From positions 186,001 through 250,000 of the forward strand of contig QUOL01000027.1 of the NCBI GenBank assembly GCA_009761415.1: DNA of 64,000 bases. Reading direction: 5' to 3'. Positions 35,714 through 47,100 of this stretch are shown piece after piece. This DNA is from Sarcomyxa edulis. Lineage: Eukaryota; Basidiomycota; Agaricomycetes; Agaricales; Mycenaceae. Under the pieces are notes generated by a model. That model was not told where the DNA came from. It searched no databases and saw only the letters and a list, made by a program, of their open reading frames with translations. Position 1 is the first letter of the stretch; every line of letters starts with the position of its first letter. Made by a program: the position numbers and the translations under genes.

Positions 35714-36387
35714 CGCCAGGAGAAAGAGAGAAGGAAACGATGGTTCCACTGAGGATTGTGGATGAAATATACAGGAATACGAGGAAAATACGGGGAATTT
35801 AATTTTTCACAGGATCCTCGACCTCCCTCACGAATCACGTCAACGCCAATTTGTGGCCACTCTTCTCACACGTTGCGATGTTTCGGGCCAAAAAATGTGA
35901 AATACTATACCTCCGGAATTTGCGCAGTCTAAACTAGGCCAATAGGCCAGCGATGCGCAGCTGTAGCGAGCGTCGTACGCATTGTGGCCACATCGTTTCG
36001 TTTCGAAAGGAGGAGCGCTAACATATGAAGATTGTCAGGGAGGCAAGCGCCAAGGAAACAGTCAAGTCCATTTGGTAAATCGCATACCTAATCTGGGAGC
36101 CTGGGAAACCACCCTAAATATAAGCACGATTCACTTCCAGGACCAGCCAGTTTATCGAGGCGAAATATATCAGTGAGAGTAGGTATGAGATGGAGAGGTT
36201 GCGAAGAGCAGATAAGATTGTTGACTCCGAATACGTCACATCTCTTGAGAAAGTAGTTTCATTCACGTACGAACAAAACCAACTACTAGTTATACAACTT
36301 CCCGGACGCTCGTGTCTCGGGAAAGCCTATTGAAAGTCAAGGTTAGATACTACACGAACTAGAGACATATAGAAGACATACCTCCAG
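35714..36387. other. intergenic, nothing recognised
   Basis: It contains the promoter of the glycosyltransferase and the 3' flank of the Cys-rich gene. No notable repeat. Confidence 0.45.
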
Positions 36388-36864
36388 TCAACGTGAATGA
36401 CAAAAAATGACACCATCTTTGCCACCTTGACCAACAACCTCCCGAACACATCTTCCAGCTGCATCGTACAGACATGGAAGAATATGACACCGATCATAAG
36501 AAACGCACTCCAAAACCGTCGTATGCTGCCCATCGTAGCATGAACCAACATCACTTGTGTCGAAGGTGCATCCATCATCGAGTTCTTCTTTGTACACCTC
36601 CACTGTTCTGCCACAGCATTGAGACGCGTACGCGTATAGTTTGTGTCCGTGTGCCGTTTCTCCCGTGAATATTGGTTGGGTAGAAAATATGTGTGGGATT
36701 TTGCAGGCCAGATTTTGGCCTTGGAAGTCTCGGTGGCAGCGAACGCAGTGTTGCGTGCGAGTGAACGTGCTGCTATCGGTGCTGCTGTTGTTGCTGTGAG
36801 ACTAGAATAAGGTAAGTATCAACATAAGAGTGCAAGTAGTGAACGAACTGACTTTGGAAGACAT
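36388..36864 (-). CDS. small Cys-rich conserved-type protein, 141 aa
   Basis: Two exons, 36864..36853 (12 nt, MSSK) and 36801..36388, with a 51-nt intron at phase 0. After a Ser/Asn/Thr-rich start the protein has QHCVRCHRDF (CxxC), NLACKIPH, GHKLYAYASQCCGRTVEV, then GCTFDTSDVGSC and CVSYDRCHILPC. Spaced CxxC/H and CC residues suggest a zinc-binding fold. I have seen this arrangement as uncharacterised proteins in basidiomycetes, but have no family name. Another frame over the same bases is open for 95 codons; I prefer this one because it is continuous through the splice and rich in paired Cys. Function unknown. Confidence 0.65.
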
Positions 36865-37183
36865 GAGGGGCGCGAGATGGTGTGGTGGAAGAATCGGAAA
36901 ATGGGAGACTCTTTATACCAAATACCTGCCCAAGCGATATGAGCCAACGGGAGTGGCAAAGCTAGGGTCAAGCGTAAGAAAACAAAGAAAACAAAGCGAT
37001 ACTCGACATTGCTTGGACATTGACCCACACAACGCCAAAGCGTGAAGCCCAGATGCGTTGACTAGATGTATTCGGTTTCGAAGACATGTGGATTGCAAAG
37101 AGTGTATTATTGATACAAATGGGATCAAAGCGGAATGAATGGAATGAAGTGAGTGAGCATAAAAGTTGTCGACTAGTGCCGTG
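36865..37183. other. spacer between two minus-strand genes
   Basis: Purine-rich near 36960-36995; no ORF or structure called. Confidence 0.4.
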
Positions 37184-37949
37184 TCATATGATGTCGATTA
37201 CAGACGGCCAGATACTTTATTCGATCACGACTTGGAGTGAGCACAGTGAAGACGTGATCATGGAGTAGAAAAGTCGCATACCTAAGTAGACCTAAAAGAA
37301 CTTGAATGACTGCCAAAAGGAGTGGTATCCATCTTGAGGTAAGGAAAATGAAATAAGTAGACAGGTCTATGTATCCAACATTGTACTCACGTAGACATAT
37401 TGAATCTCGCAGCCTTATACAGAGCTGCCATCACGAACCCAAGGATGGCTGATCCTATGACAGCCCCTGCTATGCCCAATGCGCTAAAAGCTAGGAACAC
37501 CAGTAACGCGAATGTCAATCTCGACCGCCTCGCGTTAATTTTTGGTGGTTTGTGAAGATTCCGCGATAAGAGTGGTGCGACATCTAAGGCGACCGGGGAC
37601 AATGCTGATAGAGGGTACGATGTATTATGACTATTGAGATGTGACGGGGGAAACGAGAGGTTTATGAAAGCATAGGTTCCACAGACAAAGAAGAGGGGGG
37701 TGTAGAAGATGAGGGTCCAAAAAAGCGTGAAACGGAAGATATCTATATCGGAGCAAGTTGTGTCGATATCATCGTCATTCTAGCGCTAACGATCCAAACG
37801 GGGTGTTACTAACCTACGGGTTTGTATAGATAAGCGCCACTAGGTTGGATGGGATGCCGATGCTCAATATGTATGATCTCTAGGCCGGGGTTGTAGAGAG
37901 AAGGCCAAGAAGGCGTCCTGGCATTAGGGTCTGCGCCTATCGCCGCCAT
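37184..37949 (-). CDS. fungal integral membrane protein, 189 aa
   Basis: Exons 37949..37814, 37742..37391, 37332..37282 and 37214..37184 encode 189 residues. The soluble head has [20 protein letters not shown] and GAYLYKP. Hydrophobic segments follow: [40 protein letters not shown] with [12 protein letters not shown], then [16 protein letters not shown], so about four membrane passes. The C-terminus is IWPSVIDII. The family recurs in ascomycetes and basidiomycetes as an unnamed integral membrane protein; that is from memory, and no function is known to me. The last two exons (51 and 31 nt) are fixed by frame and by the conserved ending. The start Met was chosen just before the conserved [10 protein letters not shown]. 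Confidence 0.8.
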
Positions 37950-38339
37950 TTCATCGACGGCCTGTGTGGGTATCAAAGTGGAGTGTATAACTTGAGTTCT
38001 GGGATGATCACTGGATGCTAATCCTAGGAGAAAGAGTGGGTGAACCTAGGAGGTCATGGCTAGCCAACGAATGTACCACTGGGAGAAAACGAGTTTGAGT
38101 TTGAGGCTCGCTGAGGGTGAGCGTCTGACCTGAAAGCCGCGGAGTTCGAAAGTCAAAAGGCTGGGAATAAAAACAGCCGAAATGCCTCCTGCTTGAGAAC
38201 CTTCGAATGTCATTCCCCCGCTATATAATAAAGAACGCCAGAACGGCCTAATTCCCCATAACCCACATCTAATCCCTATCACTTATCATTCTTATAAAAC
38301 CCCACGAACCGTCATCAGCGAAAACCAATTTTTTTACTT

Positions 38340-38735
38340 ATGCCCACACCCTCAGGTTTCATAGCACGAAAAGCACTTGAACTCGTTACGTCCTTCTTCG
38401 AATACATCACCGCACCCCCATCACCTGGGGACACCTCGTCCAGACCCCCTTATGATCATCTTGCTCAAGGATCTACCCCCAACCCGCTTTTTGTCGACAT
38501 CCTCCTGCCGAACATGTCTATCAGGACCACAGTGAGCGGTCGGCCAAAGAACAGACGTAAGAGGGAGGCGATACCGCTCCAACTATGGGATCCGAACGCT
38601 GTCAACTACGACACAGACAGAGCGGCTCGCGTCCGAGTGGAGCCTTCGGATATCGATTCGCAGATATCTGATGGTACACGGGATAGCAGCGACACATTCT
38701 CCACTACAAATTTCTCGGACGTATCGCAAAATTAA
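38340..38735 (+). CDS. hypothetical protein, 131 aa, single exon
   Basis: An uninterrupted frame from ATG 38340 to TAA, starting MPTPSGFIARKALELVTSFF and ending TNFSDVSQN. An amphipathic N-terminal helix is followed by a Pro/Ser-rich stretch, a basic patch (GRPKNRRKREAIPLQLWDP) and an acidic Ser/Asp tail. No known domain. It is divergent from the membrane protein, 390 bp apart. Codon content looks genuine (C/G in third positions), but it could also be one exon of a longer gene. Confidence 0.45.
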   Translation: MPTPSGFIARKALELVTSFFEYITAPPSPGDTSSRPPYDHLAQGSTPNPLFVDILLPNMSIRTTVSGRPKNRRKREAIPLQLWDPNAVNYDTDRAARVRVEPSDIDSQISDGTRDSSDTFSTTNFSDVSQN

Positions 38736-41395
38736 TCTACATCAATCGCACTATCAAAGGCAGAAATATTTCTGTCTCGTTGACGCTTCGCTTCCGAATG
38801 ACTGTTACGCTCAATTGTAATTTTATTCTCCAGACAAAGTAAGTCATCCACCTAAAAGTTTCCCCCTTTCCTTGTCTAACATATACATCCATCATTCAGA
38901 CCGCATCATCATCTACCAAAAACTGGGCACGGTTAACCGTCCCCGCCCGCCTAACTTTACCCACCCATCATACTTATCACCCCACTTGAACTCCTCTATT
39001 TCCCCGAAAGACTATCCTATCTTATCAAGATTACCCACCCCAAATCGCTCCCCGCATACCCCAAATTTATCCCTACGCACTTGATTTCGTCTACGCCACT
39101 TCTTCTAACGCGTACTTAATCCACGGATTCTCCACACTAATCGATTGACATCAATACGTTCTACTATCAATGAATTCGAGCCACTTCTGCTCCTGCTTGA
39201 TCTTGACGCCACCAATACCAGTGCTTGAGATACTTCTGTTTGCATCACATCGCGCATAAACGGTTGCTTGCAATCGAGGTCTCGCTTCAAGCTCTAGTTC
39301 TAGCCCGCCCTTTCGATACCCATGATCAATGATTCATATACGAGACGTGATATGAAGAAGCCACCAAGACCAAGCTACCGCGACTAAATCCTTCGGTCAG
39401 CTTCAAATTGAGCACTGACAAGTACGGCAATACCTCTTGGCATCGACATACATGTCGACCCAAATTCCAAAGGTAAGAATGTCTCTCCCAGGCTCTTGAA
39501 GTCTCGAGTCTCATGCTTGAATTGACTGGATTCTTGGTCTTGACAGACTTCGTCCGACGAGTCAATTGATCAATATGATAAAGTGTATCATCTCACCTTC
39601 GAAACCTAAAGCAACTTATTAGACTTGGGTTTGCGCGGGGAAGTTCTTCGTGGTATCGCCATCGATATCGATATCCCAGAATAAAAAATCCTGCTCCAAG
39701 GCTATCTATGTCTTCATCGATATCGGAACTTGAATTGGCGCTGTGAACCTAACCCTGGGAAGGAACTTCGACAGAGATTTTTTCTGACCGTCTTCCTGCC
39801 ATCATAGAGCTCTACAGGATCAGACTCAGAGAGCTCTGATTCGGAGTCAAGGCGAGCTTAGAATATCGGATACTCAAAAACTCAAACGGCACTCGTTTAC
39901 TCACCAGCAATGACGACTCATGAAGTCCTCGATTAGAAAATGCCACTCAGGATAGACATTCTGCAGACCAATGGCTACGGCTTGTCAAACTGCGCCCTCG
40001 TACTGGCTAGTATAAGGTTGAACATACTGCGGATACGAACCACACCGAATACATAATGCAGCGGCGAAAGCACGGCAAAGAAGTTGAAGGGGGACAATGT
40101 AAGAGGATTTGCCGCCTGAGGTCAGGTCATGGCTCGTCAGTGAGAAATCGGATGACCAGTGCGTACGTATTGCGGGGACTCCAGAAAGCGATCCATTGGC
40201 TAGCTACTAGCGCCAGTGTCTTGAAAGGCGATGACAGCACGGTGAGAAATGCTCGGGCGAGACAATGGTCCGTGTAGGCTGTTCGCCCCGCCAATTAGAG
40301 AGGTCCGTGAAGAACTCATAGGAAATTAACGGTGTGAACGAGCGGGATCAGTGCATTTGACATGAACGCTCAAACACCTAGAAATCAAATCGATCACTGA
40401 CATCCAAGTATTAGCTTTGATGTAGGGAAAAGAAAGCGAGGATATTGACAAACGTGAACGTAGAATAAACGAGCCGACAAAGTTGAAAGATCATGGGTCG
40501 TGCGTGTGGGAACCATCTGATCACAGTGACCACGACACAATATCAAAACAAGCAACTCCGAGGATGGGTGGGAGTCATTTAGTGATCAATATACGTTTTT
40601 GTATTCGACAAGGAGATCCGGTGACCAAGCTCGAATGGTTGAGTTTGAGTGGCGCAGGGTGCGAGGACGCTGTCTTTCATTCACGTGATTCTGACGCGGT
40701 GTCCAGGGACGACCACGTCGCACCCTGGTCCTTTCTCGTGATTGGAGTCACTGTGGGGTATCAGCAGGTGTAATTTCGGAGGGACACAGAGTAGAGTATA
40801 CTCAATCGGCCTATGGCGCCGATGCCATCTCACGAGAAGTCTGCGAATGTCTGTGAATAGCTTCATGGTGAGAAGATATTATACGCCACAATGGTGCCCA
40901 CCTCCCTCGTCAGCCTCAGCCTCAACCTCAAGCTGCAGTTGTTCGAGTTGTGGGTCCAAGCTGATGGGCTATGAGATGACGCGCAGCAATTTGGATAAAA
41001 ATCCGTTGACCCACGCAAAGTATTTACGAATTATAAATGCCTCCATTTCTCCGCGATGATCATCTGGTAACTCGCTGCTACGTCGTCCGTACGTTGGCCC
41101 CACCGTAGTAGCCCCCGAAATGAACATTCCCCTGGGAGACCCAGCCGTTATTATAGGAGAAAGTGGCGCGGATGGAGACGGAAGGCCGAAAGAGGGGATC
41201 TGCGGAAAAGGTCGGGGCCTTGTTCGGACGTAAAAAAAAAGAGGAACCATGAGACAGACACGGAGCATGGCTGTGGGTCTAACACCACATACTCATTTTT
41301 ATTCAACTCGCATCCTCTCAACAGCCAGCAACTATACACATTCTGGCCCTCCATTCTGTCTCAAATAAATCCCACAAAATTTGTATCAAAAAAAT
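38736..41395. other. 2.7 kb without a recognised gene
   Basis: The stretch 38860-39100 is C/A-rich and pyrimidine-biased. Palindromic words such as ATCGATATCGAT (near 39662) and GAGCTC pairs (near 39808-39838) occur. Frames of 60-105 codons show no domain. Either non-coding or degraded sequence. Confidence 0.4.
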
Positions 41396-43155
41396 ATGAA
41401 GGGGTGTCTCAAGCAATCGTCGCCCGTGCCCACTCCAGGGCCGTCCCGCTCAGCGTCTGCTGCTGGGTTCGGAGGCGGTGAAGGAGAAGACGTCGGGGCT
41501 CACTGTAGACATCTACGACGATGTGTTACCTTTTGTGAAGAAGGAAAGTTCGAGGTCCATTTGGCGGACGAATGGGATCGGACACCGACGGAACCTGCGA
41601 GGAGACTTTCATATAGGTGAGTCAAATCGTCTTTCCTCATTCCGGTCGACGGCGAGCTCGAGTATCACAAGACTTGTCTTTCCGTGGGCTAGCCAGCCGT
41701 CGAGCAGCCGTTGACACCCAGTGTTCGGCACCTTACTGACTATGCATCCCTAGAGACGTTCTCGAATTGAAGGAAATCCAACGATCCCTACCTCGTGCAA
41801 ATCAAATTCCAGACCCACTATCCTCTAGACCCCATTCACATATCCTCTCGAATGTCCCCATCGGACTCTTACCCCTTCTCGCAGAAAGTCCTGTAGCGGC
41901 GCCAAATCCTACCACCCCGCCGACTTCGTCTCCGCAGTCCCCAAATAGCTCATATTTCCCGCACATCTCAAAGCCAGTGCCACCCCCACCAGCACCTACG
42001 ACGAATCGCAACTACCTCCCTCATCTTCCCCATCTTCCGCCCGCTAACTTACCTCCTGTACGGCCAAGACCCAGGTTCGCTTTCTTACCCTTGCTCCCTA
42101 CTTCTCCCACATCCGAGTCTTCACCTGCAACAACACCGACATCACCTACTCCATCGTCAGCTTCTGATATCACCACCAACTCATCGGCCACCGCCTCGTC
42201 ACAAGACCCCGACCTCCCAACCCCTGACTCAGAAACACCTCCATGGTTCCTCAGCGCGCACATCCAATCGAATCGTCGGACCGATAACCCTTACTTCCCT
42301 AACACGCATCGTGATAGAGATCACTCGGAAGATGTGATCCCTCATCCTCCGTCTCCCCCTCCCTCATTGAAAGGTAGATTGTCAGCCCTGGCCGCTATGG
42401 AGCTGTCGCCCCCATCACCTCTTTCTCTCCCTCCTTCGCGCTCGATCTTCCGAGATCCGAATATGTACATACCACCGAATCCACCATCGACGCATGCAAG
42501 TGTCACCCATCAACGATCTGGCTATGGTCTTGGAATCGGCAATGTCGGTGGGTACGGTGCCTCGAATTCGAGTTCAATAGTGCCGGATCTACCAAAACCG
42601 TCCCCGAAGCCTGGGAAGAAGCGGAACTTTATAGTCGTCAACGATATGGAGATAGAGCTCGACGATGACGATGACGATGATGAGGACGTTGAAGAGGAGG
42701 AGGCGGCGGCGGCGTTGCCTCCACCTCCACCTGTTGCTGCCGTGACGCCCTCTCCTCCTGTCACCACCCATATACCTGGTTCCATCACGATACCCCCTAG
42801 CATTACTTCTGTGTCAGCTGCAAGCACAACTAATCTTAATAACACGCCACCCACCCCGACGTCCATACCAAGTCCCCCCTCAATTCCAATCAAATCCATC
42901 GTCAGACTATCCCTGTCATCGTCCCCGTCTCCCCCCTCCTCTTCACCTCCCATGTACCGCACATCACCGTCCTCCTCTTCAACAACCGTCAATCTACACC
43001 ACTCACCAATACGACTACACCGCGTCCCATCACCCATGAATGGTCGAAGTCAGAGCCCCAACCTGAGGCTATCGATGCGTACGGGTGGTGGTGGGAGTGG
43101 GAGTGGGAGTAGTAGTGGGAGCACCAGGAGTCCAGTCTTGGTTCCTTCTGCTTGA
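41396..43155 (+). CDS. Ser/Pro-rich disordered protein with conserved N-terminal block, 540 aa
   Basis: Exons 41396..41616 and 41754..43155, with a 137-nt intron, encode 540 residues. The first about 90 residues look folded or functional: MKGCLKQSSP, RRCVTFCEEGKFEVHLADEW, DRTPTEPARRLSYR, then DVLELKEIQRSLPRANQIPD. I have seen this block in other basidiomycete proteins without assigned function; the K-x-V-T-F/E-V-x-x-A-D spacing is loosely like a PP1-docking or regulatory motif (inference). The remainder is low-complexity Pro/Ser/Thr, with VVNDMEIELDDDDDDDEDVE and poly-Pro runs, ending in a Gly/Ser tail. Probably a regulatory scaffold. Confidence 0.75.
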
Positions 43156-44105
43156 TTTGATCTCGGTATATAGGCTATGGGTAGGCGGCGGCGGAACGCG
43201 TACACGATTCACTTTCACTTGTCACCAGCATGTTCGTATAGTAATTCCCGCTCAAAGCCCGCGGTTCTTTCGTTCGAGTTTCTCTTGGGATGGTCTTGGT
43301 TTTTTTTGACTTGGGTTCTCTTGGGTCTTTCTTATATCTCACTTATCCTACACCCAGCGATCGATATCGATATTACAGTCCCCTTGGCCCTGTTCTTTTC
43401 ACTATCTAGTCGCTCCTATCACCACCATTCCAACTATACAAGCATAGCACGCAATACATCCACAGCTACTTACTCTCTTCCCTCTCCTTCTCCCACCTCA
43501 GTCTTCTTAGAGTACGTACTAATTATCATCCTGCATCAGGGGCCCCTTTGTCTCTTTCTCTTCCCCTCGTCGGAGGTTTCTGCCCTCCGATTCATACATA
43601 TCGTGCTCGTGCTACGTTGTTTTCCCTCTGAATCTCACTCCTGTCTCGCTTTCTCTCTTTCTTCTACATCTTCCCTTCCCTTGGTACACGGTCTCGCTTG
43701 TCTCTCGTCTCTCGCTGTCTGGCATTATATCGGTTTCCCCCACCCCCCGTCATTTCGAATTCACATCTCAATTCTGCTCCCGTTTCCGTTTCCGCGTCCC
43801 ATATGCATGGATCCGAACTCCTTTTCACTTCGTCCACAGGCCGTTTTCCTTCGACATTCACCGGTGGTCAGGCCTCAAGAGGACCTATGTATTTTCCTAG
43901 AATTTTCCTTCATGTTTTTGTAGATATCGATGTGCAAGATGTACATATAGAATTTGGATCCCATAATACATACAGACGGGGACACATACTATGGGATGGG
44001 TGGTAATATGTACAATATCGCGGGATATTTGAAGGAAGTGCCACTGATCGCGATCGCCGACTTGGACTTGGACTTGTACATCCCGGCGCACGCGTGTTCA
44101 TCGCG

Positions 44106-44129
44106 AGCTTGATGAACGTTCATCAAGCT
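44106..44129. repeat. perfect 24-bp palindrome
   Basis: AGCTTGATGAAC followed directly by its reverse complement GTTCATCAAGCT, with no spacer. It could be a protein-binding site or a hairpin. Confidence 0.9.
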
Positions 44130-47100
44130 TGCAACTTCGACACGAAGTCTTTGCTGAACCCATCCTGCTTTCTGAACCCGTTTTCTCAGAGAAGACCATA
44201 TGTACCTTTATGGGTTCACGCTTTTAGATGATCAGTCAGTCGACATCGCGGACGCATATGAACATGCATATTCTCCTCACTACTGCTAGATCTATGTGTC
44301 TTGTAATCTACAAGATTGAACTGTGGGGATATATCGCAGGTGCGTACTGGCCAGACTCTCGCTAACCACAATATCGCCAACAGGCGAAAAAGACACACTC
44401 GATACAATCGTCGCAGTCGCCAATCACTACAAAGTTCACAGGTCCATCTGCCACTCACTGGCAGTGGGATGATCGCATGGCGTCTAGCATCCCACTCGGA
44501 TATACCTTAGCGGCGTGATGCACTCCGACAACCACGATGGAGAGACATGTGCGGACTAAATGTGTTGCCAGTGAGCGTGGTATGAACTCACGCATCACCT
44601 ATATCCGGATGTACCTCCCAGACTCACGCATCGTCCAAGACTCCGTTCGATACAATAGAACACCGGATGATAGGATGGGGTGTCCTGTCTCAGGTCCGAC
44701 GTCACCGAATTATGTCGTTAGAATTAGGGTTGCTCCAATCTGTGTGTACTCCTCCTGCCTCGTTTCTATGTTGGTCACTGACCCTTCTCTCATATGCACG
44801 AGTGTGCTCGGACCATATTCCCGTTTTGTATTCAGTCTCGGCGGTCAAGCCGAACTCCACGAGCAGAACTATGCTTTACGGCCTGTGCTCCCTCCACCTT
44901 AGTAAGCCTCTCATATGTATATATGAGTCTATACTTCTCTCTCACACATCTTCCTGTGGGTATGCCGCACGAGACTCGACTCCGAGGAGCGCCTGCACAA
45001 AGGCTATAGCCATCCCTGAGGCTCTTGGTGGCCAATGGGCAATCAGCGTCTCATGCCACCTCATCTGTTTGAGCCTCGTTCGCCCCACAGTAGTGTCGGC
45101 CGTGAAACGTGCCCGCTGTCCTCGGTGATCAGCGGCGCAGTGCTCACAGCTTCAATAATAATCTCATTCATCTATTCTAACGCAACGCTGGCTGTTGATA
45201 TGAACCTCTAAAACCGAACTCGAGTCCGTTCCCTTCCCAGGCCTGTATCGACGGCGCTTCCATAATCTCCAGCGACATACGCGCGACATCGAACCGTTTC
45301 AAAGAATGTTATCTGTGGGAGTACTCTCATTTTCCCACTGCTGCCATTACACAGAACTGTAAACTGTAAGCACTACTAAACTTACCGCGCCTTCTTTTCG
45401 GTCTGACGAGATTGCACTTATCAAACAGCATCGCATCTATTAATCTGTTATGGATTGTACGTGATATGGCGACGGATCCAAGGGATTAGATAGATCCTGT
45501 TCAGTATTTTTAATCTCGCTCAATAACGCTCAACGTTAACCTTGATGCTAAATTTATCGCGGATTTGGACCTGTTTGCCTACAGCTTCTTTCCCATCAGC
45601 ATGCTCGGCGAGTCTCGGCGGCTACCAATCAACTCGCAATCACTTTGACCATCAGCTTGGGGATGCATCAGAAATCTTTTGGATCCCACCAACAGGCTGT
45701 TTGGAGTTGGCAGATTTTTCTGATCTGCTCACTTCACCAGTAGCAGTACAAATTCTCTGATTGATTGAATGACGTGCCAACGGCCTGGTGAACTGCATGG
45801 GTGCGTGATCTTTCTCTAAATACACCTACCTACGAATTGCCACCTGATCTCCCCTCCAAGCCCACAGTGATTTTACCCTAGACTACAATCATACAGGTCT
45901 GTTCGTGAGACGCATCTCTCTAAAGTAATGGAAGCGCAGACGAGCCATCCCAGGAGCTGTCTGTTCTTAAATTCAATCGGACGCATCCATAATTGCTGCG
46001 CTCACGAAGCCTTTCCCGTACAGCTCTTTCCTATGAATAGGTGTGTCAGAAACCATTCTTGGCAATCATGTCCGTGACGATAATCATAAGGTTGGCGGCA
46101 CATACAACGGAATACGCACTTCTACATTCCTACACGTGTTTTTATCGACTGGCCGGCTTTTCAGCATCAGCTGGCTGTGAGTCTTCGATAGCTGCTTCTC
46201 AGGACATGGTCTGTCCGGTCATTGAGAAGTCGTGACCATGTATTTTTTCGGTAATCTCTCACGTTCACCTAGGCGCAGGCCCTTCGTGTACGTCGACCTC
46301 TATACTCATCTTGATGATTCTCTAGGCGACCCATTCTAGGAGCAGTCGACAGCCCGTATGCTCTCACCTCTTGTTCTTGGGTTGACTCTATTATGTCAAG
46401 CGAAACATGCCAGCGCCTTTCGCCTCTCCCACAGCTCCATACTGTCCCATACTCATCGACGTACATATGACCAGGGAAAAAAAACTCAAACCTTAGCGCC
46501 GACACGGCCAACATCTGATAATGAATGCATTAGGACAGCTTTTGAACCAGTGCCGCACATCTATCCGGGCAGTGTGATACTTCTTTTCTCACAGGTCATT
46601 ATTATCGAGTTCATCTTGACGTTCTAGCGACTGATTCTACTACAAGTTTACCAAGAATCTCATTGTTCTACCTCAGACCATTATCTCGGGCTCCATCAGT
46701 ATAGAAAGCTCCAAATCAGGCTTTTGATACCTGGATCATATCAATGGATGATATCCAACTCCAGAATAAGGGTTTTACTGCTTTGTTCGTGCGTCTTCAC
46801 TATCTGTTGTACCGATGTTCTAATCATTGAACCTTCGTTTCTGTTGTCGCGGTGTACACGAAATGTGTGAAGATTCTGTGCTTCAGTCTCTACGTCAAAG
46901 CATACCAGAAGACAACCACTCTTGTATCTTCATCTGCGCCTGAAGGGCAGAGCATATCCTGTTCCGTCTGTTGGCTACATCGTAGCGGGCCGCTAGCAAG
47001 AATTCCTACCTCAACTTTCCTAGAGACGGAGAATGACACGGTGGCATCCTCACTACTCGCTGATACCGGCTCTCCCATATCCGAATAAGCATGCTAATTA

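Noticed and set aside
42522..43037. 171-codon minus-strand frame opposite the Ser/Pro-rich gene
   Set aside because: Antisense shadow of poly-Pro/Ser and poly-Asp codons; gives Gly/Ser/Val simple sequence.
43177..43923. 248-codon plus-strand frame after the Ser/Pro-rich gene
   Set aside because: Made of pyrimidine-rich simple sequence giving Ser/Leu/Phe/His runs, with no domain and no typical codon bias; read as 3' UTR or simple sequence.
45542..45760. Small plus-strand frame in the gene-free block as a secreted peptide
   Set aside because: No convincing signal peptide and no splice partners; composition is not distinct from the surrounding sequence.
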